A DNA stretch of 64,000 nt from Amyelois transitella (lineage: Eukaryota; Arthropoda; Insecta; Lepidoptera; Pyralidae): positions 4,960,001-5,024,000 of the forward strand of contig NC_083528.1 in NCBI RefSeq assembly GCF_032362555.1. Direction: 5' to 3'. The notes beneath the pieces are model-generated. The model searched no databases and had not been told where the DNA came from. It saw nothing but the letters and a program-made list of their open reading frames with translations. Each line of letters opens with the position of its first letter. Position 1 is the first letter of the stretch. Positions 48,110 through 59,579 of this stretch are shown piece by piece. The translations under genes were made by a program, and so were the position numbers.

Positions 48110-48352
48110 ATTGAGAATCACATAGTGATAGGTTGTTAGCCCATCGCCTTAAAGACGAATCCCTTAGCTTTTCCCTAGATTGACTTTTACAATCTGCACG
48201 GGAAGAGGAGCAGCTGGCACACATTATGTTTTTCGTCGTAACCAGACCATGAAAGCTTGGAATAGATGAATCTTCCCTTAGTCGCTTTATACAACATCCA
48301 TGTGAAAGAGACGGAGAAGTCCTATTCTGCCTTTCCGGGAACCACACGGATG
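48110..48352 (-). mobile_element. SINE-A copy, composite of both middles
   Basis: Minus-strand copy ending at GGGAACCACACGG. Between the head and 3' part it contains TAGATTGACTTTTACAATCTGC, the alternative middle, and a GCTGGCACACATTATG stretch. Confidence 0.75.
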
Positions 48353-48411
48353 CATGACAGATATAAATTTATTCATACATATATTTGTAGAACTTAATCC
48401 ACGAATGGGTC

Positions 48412-48421
48412 GTTATGTAAC
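48412..48421. promoter_or_regulatory. D-box (VRI/E4BP4 consensus) GTTATGTAAC
   Basis: Exact RTTAYGTAAY match, upstream of the distal vrille promoter candidate. Isolated; could be chance. Confidence 0.25.
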
Positions 48422-48644
48422 GGACCAATTTATTTGGAGGTGATCTACACTGATGACATAATGAATTGACGCGTGTAGGTACTAATCGCCAATATCATTT
48501 ATATGTAATTTAAACAATACCTATGTCAAACTAGTATAATGCCCGCGGCGTCGCTTGCGTTTAACAAAAATTAATGGGAATTACAAGTTATAGCATACTT
48601 GCAATTTGTACATACCTATACAGTATACATATTAATATAATAAC

Positions 48645-48720
48645 GTCTATATTCCTTGCGGGGTAGACAGAGCCAACAGTCTTGAAAACCACGTTCCACG
48701 TTCAGCTGTTTTATGATGTC
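48645..48720 (-). mobile_element. SINE-A 3' fragment
   Basis: CGTCTATATTCCTTGCGGGGTAGACAGAGCC to GTTCAGCTGTTTTATGATG. Confidence 0.75.
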
Positions 48721-49099
48721 ATTAAAACTATTCCACTGAGACTCAAACAACACTATATGAGCTAACTATTCGTACATAATGTTTTCCAGACTTGACCCCC
48801 ATGACGATTTTTAACTACCAAACAATTTTTAGGATTATAACCGTTACTAGCTACTGGCTTCCGTCAGAAGTTCGTGATAAAAAGTAACCTATGTGTCATT
48901 TCAGTCCACACCAAATACTATCGCTGTTTCGCTTTTTATGATGACGTAAAACGGGACAGCTGTAGTTTTTCGCGCGATAATAACTGTGTCACACGTTCCA
49001 TGCTACGGGGGCAGGTGTTATTCTACTCGTGTACTAAACTTCATCAAAACCCGTCTAGTAGATTTTGCAGACACAAACACATATGGACGCGTTCTTGAA

Positions 49100-49608
49100 G
49101 GCCTCTGTGGCGCAGCTGTAATACGCTTGTCTGTGACACCGGAGGTCCGGGTTCGAATCCCGGCCAGGGCATGATGAGAAAATAACTTTTTCTAATTGGC
49201 CTGGGTCTTGGATGTTTATACATACATATGATCACGTCTATATCCCTTGTGGGGTAGAAAGAGCCAACAGTCTTGAAAAGACTGATCGGCCACGTTCAGC
49301 TTTTTGGCTTAATGATAGAATTGAGAACTAAATAGTGACAGGTTGCTAGCCCATCGCCTAAAAAAGAATCTCAAGTTTGTGAAAGCCTATCCCTTAGTCG
49401 CCTTTTACGACATCCATGGGAAAAAGATGGAGTGGTCCTATTCTTTTTTGTATTGGTGCCGGGAACCACACGGCACTTGGATGTTTATCTATATACATTT
49501 ATTATAAAATATTATATCGTTGAGTTAGTATATCGTAACACAAGTCTCGAACTTACTTCGAGGCAAACTCAATCTGTGTAATTTGTCCCGTACCTATATA
49601 TTTATTTA
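49100..49608 (+). mobile_element. SINE-B, tRNA-derived SINE, interrupted
   Basis: tRNA-like head with A box TGGCGCAGCTGTAA and B box GGTTCGAATCC (about 49149), then a body TGATGAGAAAATAACTTTTTC and, after the inserted SINE-A, GTTGAGTTAGTATATCG ... CTCAATCTGTGTAATTTGTCC to a TATTTATT tail. The acceptor stem does not pair properly, so it is not a tRNA gene. Confidence 0.75.
49220..49476 (-). mobile_element. SINE-A inserted in SINE-B, perfect 12-bp TSD
   Basis: TTGGATGTTTAT flanks it exactly at 49208-49219 and 49477-49488. This fixes the element's ends: it starts GTGCCGTGTGG and ends in the TATGTATG tail, 257 bp. Confidence 0.95.
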
Positions 49609-49917
49609 TTCTTACAAACTTTCGCCTTTGTAATAAGTATTAGTAGTATTGTTGCCCCGGCGATACACATTGTAAAACAGGTGCCGACACTAAAGTAAAC
49701 ATCAATAATGAATTCTTGCGTGCGGTCAGCCTAACGCTACAATGATACAATAATGTTTGCTGACCGGTCATCGGCTAGGTGAATAGACAAAGAGTATATA
49801 CAAATTAATCTGTAATTGTTTTGTTTACGAATACCTGTATTGGTTTGTTCATTTTGTTAGTTTGTAAGCTGTGCGCCGTAATTCACGCCGGGAACGGGTG
49901 CACACATTTTATACATA

Positions 49918-49988
49918 TCTCACGTTTTATACCTTACGGGGTAGACAGAACGAGTTACAAGACTCAACGGTCACGTTAAGCAGGATGG
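49918..49988 (-). mobile_element. SINE-A 3' fragment
   Basis: CTCACGTTTTATACCTTACGGGGTAGACAG to CACGTTAAGC, diverged. Confidence 0.6.
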
Positions 49989-50104
49989 ATTTATGATTAT
50001 TGTAAGATTTAGAAAACTACAGGATGATACCCCATTGTATAAAAATCGTCTGAAAAAGAGGTAGGTACCTACTTATAAAAGACATATTATTTTTTTTTAT
50101 ATAT

Positions 50105-50215
50105 AAAATTACGCCTCTTTCCCAGAGTGGTAGGCAGAGATTACATCTTTCGACTTATCACGATCCCTACAAACGTGTTTCGCTGAATTTATTTTCATAA
50201 CTTTTTTTAAATATG
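50105..50215 (-). mobile_element. LINE-C 3' end, diverged
   Basis: AAATTACGCCTCTTTCCCAGAG, GGTAGGCAGAGATTACATC and TATCACGATCCCTAC match the LINE-C C-terminal coding end in reverse. Confidence 0.65.
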
Positions 50216-50685
50216 AGTTTCTATAAAGTCTTTAAAATAACTTAGCTGAAGAGGAAACTTCGAAACGTAAAATTATTTTGAAGGTTTAGTAAAATAGACG
50301 GTTTTTTTTTATCTATGATATTGTTGAACTTGTATTTATTTATAGGAATGATCATAAGCTAAAAATAGATCACTTATGATTATGTCACAAACTTGTTTGT
50401 TTGACCATTTTGTTGTTCTACGCGGAAAAGATAAAAAAAAATACAACACTTGTAAAACGAATTTCATTGTACCTAACTATGTAATGATTATCATTTATTT
50501 TTTTAGATTTTCATTCTAATTTTAAATAAATAAATCATTTTTGTGTCCAGAACGGTCACAAAATCGATTTATTTTTAAAAAATTAAATTTAGCTACTAAT
50601 TTGTAACGTAATAGCGGCATGTACATTCATTCACATTTATTTTGGCTGTAAGTTTGTAAATTTTTATATTGTTCACAAAACAATT

Positions 50686-50790
50686 CACGTCCGACCTTCG
50701 CAACCTTTTGCAGAGATCGTGGCAAGTGGAAAGAGGTAGTCTCTGCCTACCCCTCCGGGAAAGAGGCGTGATTTTATGTATGTATGTATG
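50686..50790 (+). mobile_element. LINE-C 3' end
   Basis: AGAGATCGTGGCAAGTGGAAAG to GGCGTGATTTTATG with a (TATG)n tail; encodes RGKWKEVVSAYPSGKEA then stop. Confidence 0.75.
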
Positions 50791-50816
50791 TTTTTCCAAA
50801 CCGTGATAGCGTCTGC

Positions 50817-51115
50817 ATACATACATACATACATATGGTCACGTCTATATCCCTTGTGGGGTAGACAGAGCCAACAGTCTTGAAAAGACTGATCGGCCAC
50901 GTTCAGCTATTTGGCTTAATGATAGAATTGAGATTTTGATAGTGTCTGTTAGCAACTAAACTATGAATTTAACTAAGAAAAGAGTCATAAATAACATGAC
51001 CGCGGTAGGATTTGAATCTGTGCCTCCGATGTTTTAAAAATCTCAAGTTTATTTGGCTTTTGCCTTAGTTGAATCTTACGGCATTCATAGGAAAGTTACA
51101 GAACCACACGGCGCT
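50817..51115 (-). mobile_element. SINE-A interrupted by a B-box-bearing insert
   Basis: The left part ends near 50955 (AGCAACTAAAC); 50956-51040 contains an inverted B-box-like GGATTTGAATCTGTGCC; the SINE-A resumes at ATCTCAAGTTTATT and ends ACCACACGGCGC. Confidence 0.7.
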
Positions 51116-51605
51116 GTTTATTAAATTGCAAATAAATAAGACTAAGGAGAAAATAATATTGTTATAGCTTCTCACTGTGGCAAAACCTCCCACTGTGATA
51201 GGTAGGTATAATACTATCTATGTATATAACCTATGATGCAATAGCTCGACCACAACACATTGATCGTAGACCGGAAATGCCTGCTTTTTGTCAACAGACC
51301 TATTTCGTTGCCTGTACGCTATTTGATACTTTAACCTCTTAATAATAAGGTGTATTCTGGAAATAACATTTACAAGTTACGTAAGAGGAATTCGCGCGGC
51401 ACGAAGATAGGCCAATTCTCAGAAAATTGTATTATGTATTGTTATAGCGGTTATCATAGTGTTTAATTTAGATATGAATTGTTATTTTAGTGGCATTGAA
51501 TTAAATAGTTAGAGAAATAAAGAACAATAACATTACTTATAAGTATAGCCGTTTAGATGCTAAGGTTATCTTGGTATTTTAATTCTATCAATAAGTTATT
51601 TTAAA

Positions 51606-51840
51606 GTCCCGTGTGGTTTATAAAAAGGATAGGAGCACTCCATATTTTTTCCATGGGTGTCGTAAAAGGCGACTAAGGGATAGGCTTTTAAACATGGTAT
51701 TCTTCTTTTAGACAACCTGCCACTATTTGCATCAATTTCAATTCTGTCATTGAGCCTAACAGCTGAACGTGGCCTATCAGTCTTTCAAGACCGCTGGCTA
51801 TGTCTACTCCGCAAGGGATATAGACGTAGTTATATGAATG
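51606..51840 (+). mobile_element. SINE-A copy
   Basis: GTCCCGTGTGG to GGGATATAGACGTAGTTATATG, with the GGCGATGGGCTAG stretch lost. A further short fragment (CAAGTCTTG..GGCTCTGTCTAC) lies at 51860-51905. Confidence 0.85.
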
Positions 51841-52172
51841 AATGAAATAATGAGAAAGCTTCAAGTCTTGTGATTATTGGCTCTGTCTACTGTGATGAAG
51901 ACGTGACAACGGCAGGAAAACATGGCCACCTTTTCATACAAACCAAAATCATAGAGGGGTCGGTTTATTTTTCCGTTGACTGTACTAACATTATCTATTT
52001 TATTTATTTTCTTCAAAACGTTATTGATCCTCATAGGTACAATAAGTGGATATAATGCAAATTGCATTATCTACCAGTCAACCTTTAGAATTATTATTCA
52101 TTATCTAGTGTAATTGTGGTGCTTTCACTGTAAATTAAGTATTTAATATTCTTAAGAAATAAGACGTTTATA

Positions 52173-52300
52173 AGTGCCGTATGGTTTCCAGCACTTAATT
52201 AGTCAAAATTTCATCTCTTTCCTATGGATGTCGTAAAAGGCAACTAAGGGAAGAAGCAGTTTTATCTAGTGCAGCTTTTACCATGAATAAATATGGGTTT
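52173..52300 (+). mobile_element. SINE-A head with non-standard downstream part
   Basis: GTGCCGTATGGTTTCCAGCAC and CCTATGGATGTCGTAAAAGGC, then AACTAAGGGAAGAAGCAG and unrelated sequence. Confidence 0.65.
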
Positions 52301-52769
52301 GGTTCCCCCTGTCATTCAATATTATTGGCATCTTCACAAAGTTTGAAGTAACCGGGATTTACGCCAGGAGGAAGAAGAAGATATTTTTTGTTTGATTCAT
52401 AAAGTCTAAATAAAACAGACAAACATACATACCTATAAATGATTTGCCCTTTGACATAAGTAGTAAGCCGAGACAGCGTCTGCCAAGCCCCATAAGATAT
52501 CGCCAATCTTTATGTGTTCACACACATTTTTATCATTCACAGACGTAATAATGTTTGAAGTATGGCTATATTTACTTTATTACACAATCACTTTATCATC
52601 CCGCCGTGATAGTGACGTGATATGACGGTGATCACTCAAATATACTTACGAATAAATATTTCGACTAATTGTGTGGTAATTTTTCATGGTGTTCATTAAA
52701 AATAGGTAGTTATAAGTAACTTGATGAGTCGAATGTCTAAAAAAGTTTTTGTAAAAAATGTGTACATGC

Positions 52770-52915
52770 CTTATGTCGTCTTTATCCTTCACGGGGTAGA
52801 CAAAGCAGATAGTCTCCAAAATCATTTACTGTCACGTTCAGCTGTACGGCATAATGATGAAATTGATTTTCAACTGATGACAGGATGCTAGCCCATCGCC
52901 CAATGAGATCCCAAG
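52770..52915 (-). mobile_element. SINE-A 3' half, diverged
   Basis: CTTCACGGGGTAGACAAAGC to GCTAGCCCATCGCCCAATGAG. Confidence 0.7.
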
Positions 52916-52989
52916 GAACTAGAACGAAATACGTTACGTTTGTTCGTTTATAATATAACTTTTTAATAGGTATACCTACCTATTGTTTA

Positions 52990-53255
52990 GTGCCGTGTGG
53001 TTCCCGGCACCAATACAAAAAAGAATAGGACCACTCCATCTCTTTCCCATGGATGTCGTAAAAGCCGACTAAGGGGTAGGCTTATTAACTTGGGATTCTT
53101 CTTTTAGGCGATGGGCTAGCAACCTGTCACTATTTAAATCTCAATCCTATCTTAAAGCCAAATAGCTGAACGTGGCCTATCAATCTTTTCAAGACTGTAG
53201 GCTCTGTCAACCCCGCAAGGGATATAGACGTGATTATATGTATGTATGTACGTAC
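52990..53255 (+). mobile_element. SINE-A, full length, 8-bp TSD
   Basis: Complete, near consensus, ending (TATG)n. TGTTTAGT occurs at 52984-52991 and 53256-53263, overlapping the first element bases by ambiguity. Confidence 0.92.
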
Positions 53256-53924
53256 TGTTTAGTCAAAATTGCAAAGACTTTAAATGTTTTACTTATATTC
53301 TATTGTTTATGACTTAGCATGAGACACATGAGAATCTATCCGCCTGCTATGAAGGTCAAGAGTCAAAATAAATATATGTAGCAGGTATTTCTTTTAATTT
53401 TAGAACATTTGTAAATTTAAGTGTAAATTTTAATTAGTACACATATATGTAGAATTCCTTTGTTAATTTCGTCAAAATAACCAGAGCCATTGACATGAAA
53501 CTATTGAGTAGGTCAGAGAGGTCGCGGTGATTGTAGCACGTGGTTATTGTGTGATATTTTTATTATCATTCTAAATTGTTTTATACGCTTCCGGAAATGA
53601 AGCCCCATTAATTTCGATGACATAAAAGTCATCAAAATAATAAATTTTATTTTACACAACAAAGCACTAAGATCGTTTGATTTTTTTTATTTCATTTAAA
53701 TCTTTAATTGTTATCTAATATTTAAATTAAACGGTAATAGTAAAATAACAATAAAGTAATAGAGAATAATAAAAATAAAAATGGAATAACTTTAAAAATG
53801 TATTGTACTACCAACGCCATCTATGATTTTAGATTAAGTAAAAACCTACTTACTTTCTAACTTTCCACTTGACCTATACCTCTTCGCATTTTTTAGATAT
53901 TTTGTTGAATAAATTCTTCTTCTT

Positions 53925-54125
53925 CTCCCTGGCTTTATTTCCAGGTTTTTCACCACTCTGAAGAGTTAGCCTTTGACCATTGAATTTTTTGTTTGTTTGT
54001 TATATCTTTATTGCATAGAAATTTACACAGTAACAAAGAAATAGTACATACTTAGTTATAAAAGAAACAAATCATTTGCAATGGCGGACTTATCCCATGA
54101 ATCTCTTCCAGTCAACTGGCAAACA
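53925..54125 (-). mobile_element. SINE-C fragment followed by RTE-type LINE 3' end
   Basis: 53925-53990: CTTCTTCTCCCTGGC..CACCACTCTGAAGAG (SINE-C). 53998-54125: on the minus strand CAGTTGACTGGAAGAGATTC, then CAATAAAGATATAACAAACA, a 3' end I recognise from lepidopteran LINEs of RTE type. Confidence 0.5.
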
Positions 54126-54611
54126 ATAAAGGAACTGGATAATTCAGTAAAAAGTGGCAAGTCACTGTGTTTTTAGCAACAATATAATAATATACTAACA
54201 GAAATACAGATAATAATATTTTTTCTTCGTAAAATAAATTTATTTTCTACAATAGTTGTTTTATATTTAACAATGTGTCCATTTTGCATTTATAATGTAA
54301 ATTTTTTACATTCTTTATTCAAATAAAGAACTAATAATACAGCTATCTACAAAGTATTGGTAATTAAATAAAATCCATATTTTGGATAGGACACGTGGTA
54401 TATCTTGTTATTGCGTCATGAAGAATAATAGGTATTCACCATTGTCTGATAACTTTCTTTTACGAGAATTCATGATGACTGATAAAAATAATAGGTACAC
54501 ATTTGACAAGTACTTTATAAAGCGTATTTGATTTATTACACATGTATTAAGATTTAGCCAATGGGGCGTTGTTCCAAATACATTAAAAACCAAGTGTAGA
54601 GTATAATAACT

Positions 54612-54727
54612 GAATCTTGAATCCATCACTAAACCGTCTAACTGAACGTGGTCTTTCAGACTTTTTTACTTACGTTCGGCTCTGTCTAATCGGTAACGGA
54701 TTAAGACGTAATATACTTATGTATGTA
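54612..54727 (+). mobile_element. SINE-A 3' part, diverged
   Basis: GAATCTTGAATCCATCACTAA to GGATTAAGACGTAATATAC. Confidence 0.65.
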
Positions 54728-55187
54728 TCTATTACAAGTCGCGTCGTTTAGATCCAATTGTAAAAAAGAATATATATGGAAAACGTGATATATAATTATG
54801 TAATAATAAGTAACGTCACCAGTTAAGTACATTACATAAGGCTGTAAGAAGTTATGATCTGCGTCATTGACATTGGTTCGAAAAAATAACAAATATATTC
54901 AAAATGGCGCTTAGCGAGAATTTGGCGCCGACCAAAGTGTGATGAGTCACATTGGGAATCGGAAGTTTTTGATGAATCAAACTAGATTCTACAAATTATT
55001 TCCGTGTAAAATGTATTTTCATATAATTATTCTTATGACTCATAGTGGTCTTTCTCTTTCGGAGTGCGGGAATAAGTGATGTCACAATTGATTACTGGTC
55101 AATTGATGACTGGCTAATGTACATTTTGGGAATCAATTAGATGGGTCTATATACCACATATATGTCAAGCATTATCGTTTAAGGAGT

Positions 55188-55330
55188 ATAACCACTCCAT
55201 CTCTTTTCCATGTATGTCGTAAAAGACGACGGCAAAGGTTGTTGAGGTCTGACCTCAATTCACGATTCACATTGTATAAAATCCTGACTTTTCCAATCCA
55301 GAATCGTGGTCAAAAGGGTAGAGGATGAAA
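55188..55330 (+). mobile_element. SINE-A head with alternative middle
   Basis: ACTCCATCTCTTTTCCATG and GTCGTAAAAGACGACG, then TTTTCCAATCCAGAATCGTGG, the alternative middle. Confidence 0.55.
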
Positions 55331-56312
55331 AAGGTGAGTGGACAGAGTAGTTAGTATTATTACCACAAGACTTGATAACCACGATAAGCTCATAATGATG
55401 GAATAAGATTTTGAGATAAGTACTTACATGTTGAAAAAAAACCAAATGATATACAAACCAATCGACAAACTTACTTGCATGTTATTAATATCAGTAGATA
55501 AGAGTCATTCAAAGTTCGGCCAAATCGCGAATTAACTAAGGTTAATATACTAACCTATGTATTATCTCTGTGTTGTGTAATTTCATTGTTTTAATCATCA
55601 TCAATTTATATATTTACATTGATAATATGAATCGATATTTTTAAAACTGTTGTGTAACTCAGTTATTGATTCACAGAGAAATTAAAGCCAAAATTACTGA
55701 GCAGAAAAAGCTAAAATTTATCATTTTGAAGTTTCTTAGGGAGCAATAAAATAATATTGTATTTATCGAAATTCTCACAGAATCGGGAGTTTTCGATTAG
55801 TGAGGGCGGAGTCGTGGGTGTTTACTTGTTTATTATAAGTTTATTTTTCTTTAAGGTAAACGTTTCTTTAATATAGAAAGGAAGTGTGTCCCACAAGTAA
55901 GGTGAATTTTATTAAATTATATTTAATATTAAAGATTATATTAAACTGCTCAAGTCGATGGGTCACTTACATTTACATAACTTATTGTCATTTGTAAACT
56001 CAATTACACAATTTTAACACAGATAAATTGCCACTAAAATATGTTATTGTTCTTTTGCGAGAATATTCTTGGAGGTTTGAGACACCTGTGTGATAAGAGT
56101 ATTTTTCGACCTCCGCTTATCACAGTGTGAATCGGCAGCAGATAACAATATCAATATTATCTCTGGTACAATACAGGTTGTCAAGAACTAATTTGTGGGC
56201 GTGAATCTATAATGAAATCTATTGGAATAAGTTGAGGTGAATTTTATGTAATTTGTTATTTGTTTATTTTATTAAAGATTCAATTGAGCTCGAAATTATT
56301 TATTAATAATAC

Positions 56313-56398
56313 AGGTGAACGTGGCCATTCAGTCTTTTCAAGACGGCTCTGTCTACCGCCCCAGGAATATAGACGTGTAGACCATATGTATGTATGTA
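56313..56398 (+). mobile_element. SINE-A 3' fragment
   Basis: AGGTGAACGTGGCCATTCAG to ATATAGACGTGTAGACC with a (TATG)n tail. Confidence 0.8.
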
Positions 56399-56467
56399 TA
56401 ATACAGGTATTATTTTCGTATCTATAAATGATAAATTTAGATTATTAATTATAGATTATAAAAAGTA

Positions 56468-56706
56468 CATACATACATACATAAAATCACGCCTCTTTCC
56501 CGGAGGGGTAGGCAGAGACTACCTCTTTCCACTTGCCACGATCTCTGCATACTTCTTTCGCTTCGTCCACATTCATAACTCTCTTCATACAAGCTCGGCG
56601 GTTTCGGGTACTTTTGACCTGACCCTTTACCAGGACGTCCTTAATTTGATCAAGATACGTTCGTCTAGGTCTTCCCACTCCGACCTTTCCCTCCACACTC
56701 TCCTAT
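56468..56706 (-). mobile_element. LINE-C, 5'-truncated copy, perfect 13-bp TSD
   Basis: Encodes VGVGRPRRTYLDQIKDVL ... SAYPSGKEA then stop, on the minus strand. ATTATAAAAAGTA occurs at 56455-56467 and 56707-56719. Nearly identical to 26536-26761. Confidence 0.9.
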
Positions 56707-56799
56707 ATTATAAAAAGTATAATCATTTATTCCGATTTACAAAGGCAGCAGAAGTAAAACAGCTGGCGCACATTGTTTTTCTAAGCACAAGCATGTAAG

Positions 56800-56960
56800 C
56801 AATCCTACTAAAAATATGTTGTGTGTGTGAGTGTATGTTGTGACCCTTTCACGGAAAAAATACTATCTAAACGAATTTTCATGAAATTTTGCAGTAATAT
56901 AATTTGGACAATGGAATAACATAACCGGTTGAAATTTAAAGACGTTTCAGGAGAACGTAG
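56800..56960 (+). mobile_element. Helitron-like fragment
   Basis: AATCCTACTAAAAATATG, GACCCTTTCACGGAAAAAATAC and ATGAAATTTTGCAGTAATAT, similar in plan to 57885-58110. Confidence 0.45.
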
Positions 56961-57301
56961 TCGCTGACAACGGCCAGTATTTTTATAGAACTTTACAATT
57001 CAATTAAAATAAAAGAGAATCATTCTAAAACACGTGGAAACACCCCCTATTTAAGATTGATAACATCCTGTATAGCCTGGTCTAACCGATAAATACAATT
57101 TCATAATATTTCCTTTGTTTACCAGGATGTAAAATGATAACATTTATCATTTCTTGTAATATCAATCGCGTTGTGACATGAAATAATTGTAATAAATTTC
57201 AGGAAATCCAATTAATATCATGGGATTTGTGATATTATTGCGTCATTCTCTCTTTTATCATGCCATGCCGTGTTTCTGTGCATTCTGGGATCGACCAAAT
57301 T

Positions 57302-57455
57302 GAATAGAATAGAAGTTTATTTTCAAAATTGGATACAAGGTATCACTTATTGACGTCACATCACTTAAATCTAATTAATTATTTACTACCGTTTCCAAAG
57401 CGCATGTGCAGAAGAAGCGGTGGAACAAACTACACTGCAGCATTTTATATACCTC
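57302..57455 (-). mobile_element. LINE-B 3' end
   Basis: GAATAGAATAGAAGTTTATT, TATTGACGTCACATCACTTA, CCAAAGCGCATGTGCAG and CACTGCAGCA: reverse complement of a common lepidopteran LINE end. Confidence 0.65.
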
Positions 57456-57679
57456 TTAAATTATAGAACCTTAATTTTATAGACTTCTTAAATGTCCGTT
57501 TCAAGGTACACTGCTTTGAATCGGATGTCAGGCGGAAGACTATTTTCTGAATCGATGCTTTTAAGGTAAGGAAAAACATCGCGAGTAAATCTGAAAATTC
57601 CGTACAAATCAGTGTTAACATGCTCGATGCGTTTTATCGATTATAACTCACACTAAACCCTCTGGTGAAGTCCGCGGGG

Positions 57680-57782
57680 AAACGTTTGATGCAGGCTGCT
57701 CCCAACAGAGAGAGGTGGAAGTCATTGGGAAAGACCTATGTTCAGCAGTGGACGGCCTACGATTGATATGATCATGATGATC
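57680..57782 (+). mobile_element. non-LTR retrotransposon 3' end
   Basis: Frame reads NRERWKSLGKTYVQQWTAYD then stop, followed by (TGA)n. This is the typical C-terminal end of a LINE reverse-transcriptase ORF. Confidence 0.7.
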
Positions 57783-57884
57783 AATTCAGTCGATTTAGCG
57801 CATAAATAAATATACCTATCTCATTATAAAACCAGCTGAAATGGCCTTCGAGAATTCTCGACACTATTCGCACTGCTGGGGTAA

Positions 57885-58110
57885 AGTGTAATCCTACTAA
57901 TGTTATAAATGCGAAAGTTTATGTGTATGTCAGGATGTTAGTATGTTTGTTACTCTTTCACGCAAAAACTACTGAACCGATTACGATGAAATTTGGTAAG
58001 TATGTAGGTAGCTGAAGACCCAGAATAACATATAGGCTAGTTTTTATCCCGGAGTTCCCGCGGGATTAATTCCACGCGGACGAAGTCACGGGCGGCCGCT
58101 AAAGTATATG
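57885..58110 (+). mobile_element. Helitron-like element
   Basis: CCTACTAATGTTATAAATGC, GTTACTCTTTCACGCAAAAAC, CCGATTACGATGAAATTTGG, TAGGCTAGTTTTTATCCCGG and CGCGGACGAAGTCACGGGC, a widespread lepidopteran repeat. The 60200-60350 stretch is a minus-strand relative. Confidence 0.6.
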
Positions 58111-58503
58111 TAAATAAATTGCTACCTACTTAAAAGGAAGAATTATATATTTTCTACCGCAATGCCTACATTGTGAAGTTTTTTGTAAAGGTTAATCGCA
58201 TGCACGTGAGTTTTTTGGATTTAAGCCAAGTAGCAGTAAGTACGAGTGTGTAAGTAAAATTACCTAACTTATAAACTATAGTTATATATTTTTATAAACT
58301 ATATAGTGTAGGTAGTTGGTTTAGGATTAGGCTGCGTGTGTTTTTAGACATATCACAACTGTAATTTTCAAGAAATGATGTAGGTAAATAATAATGAGTG
58401 TAGAGAAATAGATTAAGATTTATTCTCTAATAGGATATAAGGTATGATGATGTCAAACACAAATTATAATTAAGGTTACTAAATTTCTAAACGCCAGTGC
58501 ACG

Positions 58504-58607
58504 AATTTCATCATAAAGCCGTACAGGTGAACTTATTGAACCTTTTAGTCTTTTCAAGACTGTTGGCTCTGGCTAACCCGCAAGGGATATAGACGTGATC
58601 ATATGTA
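58504..58607 (+). mobile_element. SINE-A 3' part
   Basis: TTTCATCATAAAGCCGTACAG to GGGATATAGACGTGATCATATG. Confidence 0.8.
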
Positions 58608-58617
58608 TCAAGTGCTT

Positions 58618-58690
58618 GTGTATTTATCAAATCAAATCAAATCAAATCATCTTTATTGTGGTACACATGTTTTACATAGATCTTAAATAC
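58618..58690 (-). mobile_element. LINE 3' end with (TTTGA)n tail
   Basis: (ATCAA)n then ATCTTTATTGTGGTACACATG; on the minus strand this is a 3' end with AATAAAGAT before a (GATTT)n tail. Confidence 0.5.
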
Positions 58691-59579
58691 ATAATAATAA
58701 ATGTTTCAACGTGTCCTATTCTTAACAGAACGTACAATATAGGTAGGTATAGCTATTATTGCGGATCTAATTCATAAATTAATATTAGAAATTAAAATTA
58801 TAATAAGTTCTTCAAATAATCCATAATAATAGCATTAAGATTCATTTAGTATTAAATTAAATTAGTCAACATTTAAGTAAAGTATATAAAATATTTATGT
58901 TTTGTGGGGCAAGCCAACATATTGCGCAGTGGCTGTTGCGCCACTGTCGAATACCGTTATCAGATAAGGTGTGAACAGACATTTTTTATTATGCGTACTT
59001 GTTTTGAGGTTATACTGATAAAATTGGAGATCAAACGTATTTGCCAGTGGAGTTTGATCGAAATCATGTAAACATAATTGGGAGCAGTAATAATTAATTT
59101 ATTACTATGTTTGCGCGACGGCTCCACACGAGCGTGTCTTGGTCATATCGCGAATTGAAAAAAAAAAAACTCCCGCCTATTTTGATAGCTAGATAATTTT
59201 AATTGTATACTACAATTTAAATAGATTTAAAAGGGTTGAAATATAAAAATAGAATACAAAGTTTGTAACTTAGGCTGACTTTAATCCCCGGTTAGGTGAA
59301 ATTATTTATGAAAAAAAAATACCCGAACAAGTTCCTCTTAATTTTACAAGGATAAAAACATTTGTGTACAATATTACGTTCCCGTGGCAATTTCTGATTA
59401 ACATTCCATAAAATCTTGTCATTTCTAGAAAATTCAGAGAAATTCGTTCATAGGTTTCTATTATGCGTAGTTACATAGGTACATATTTATCATATTAGTC
59501 ATCTTTTTTTTTATATACGAATTTTAGTCAACATCATACAAGTAATTTGAAAGGAATTTTGTGAGCACTGTTATCATAC

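Noticed and set aside
49100..49175. Functional tRNA gene
   Set aside because: A and B boxes are present, but the acceptor stem mispairs and the sequence continues into a SINE body and tail.
56487..56696. Small host protein on the minus strand (also 26556-26747)
   Set aside because: Repeated, TSD-flanked and matching a reverse-transcriptase C-terminus: it is LINE-C.
53530..58212. Scattered single CACGTG motifs as clock elements (e.g. near 53540, 54393, 57034, 58204)
   Set aside because: The hexamer is frequent across the window, including in coding and repeat sequence; single hits carry no weight.
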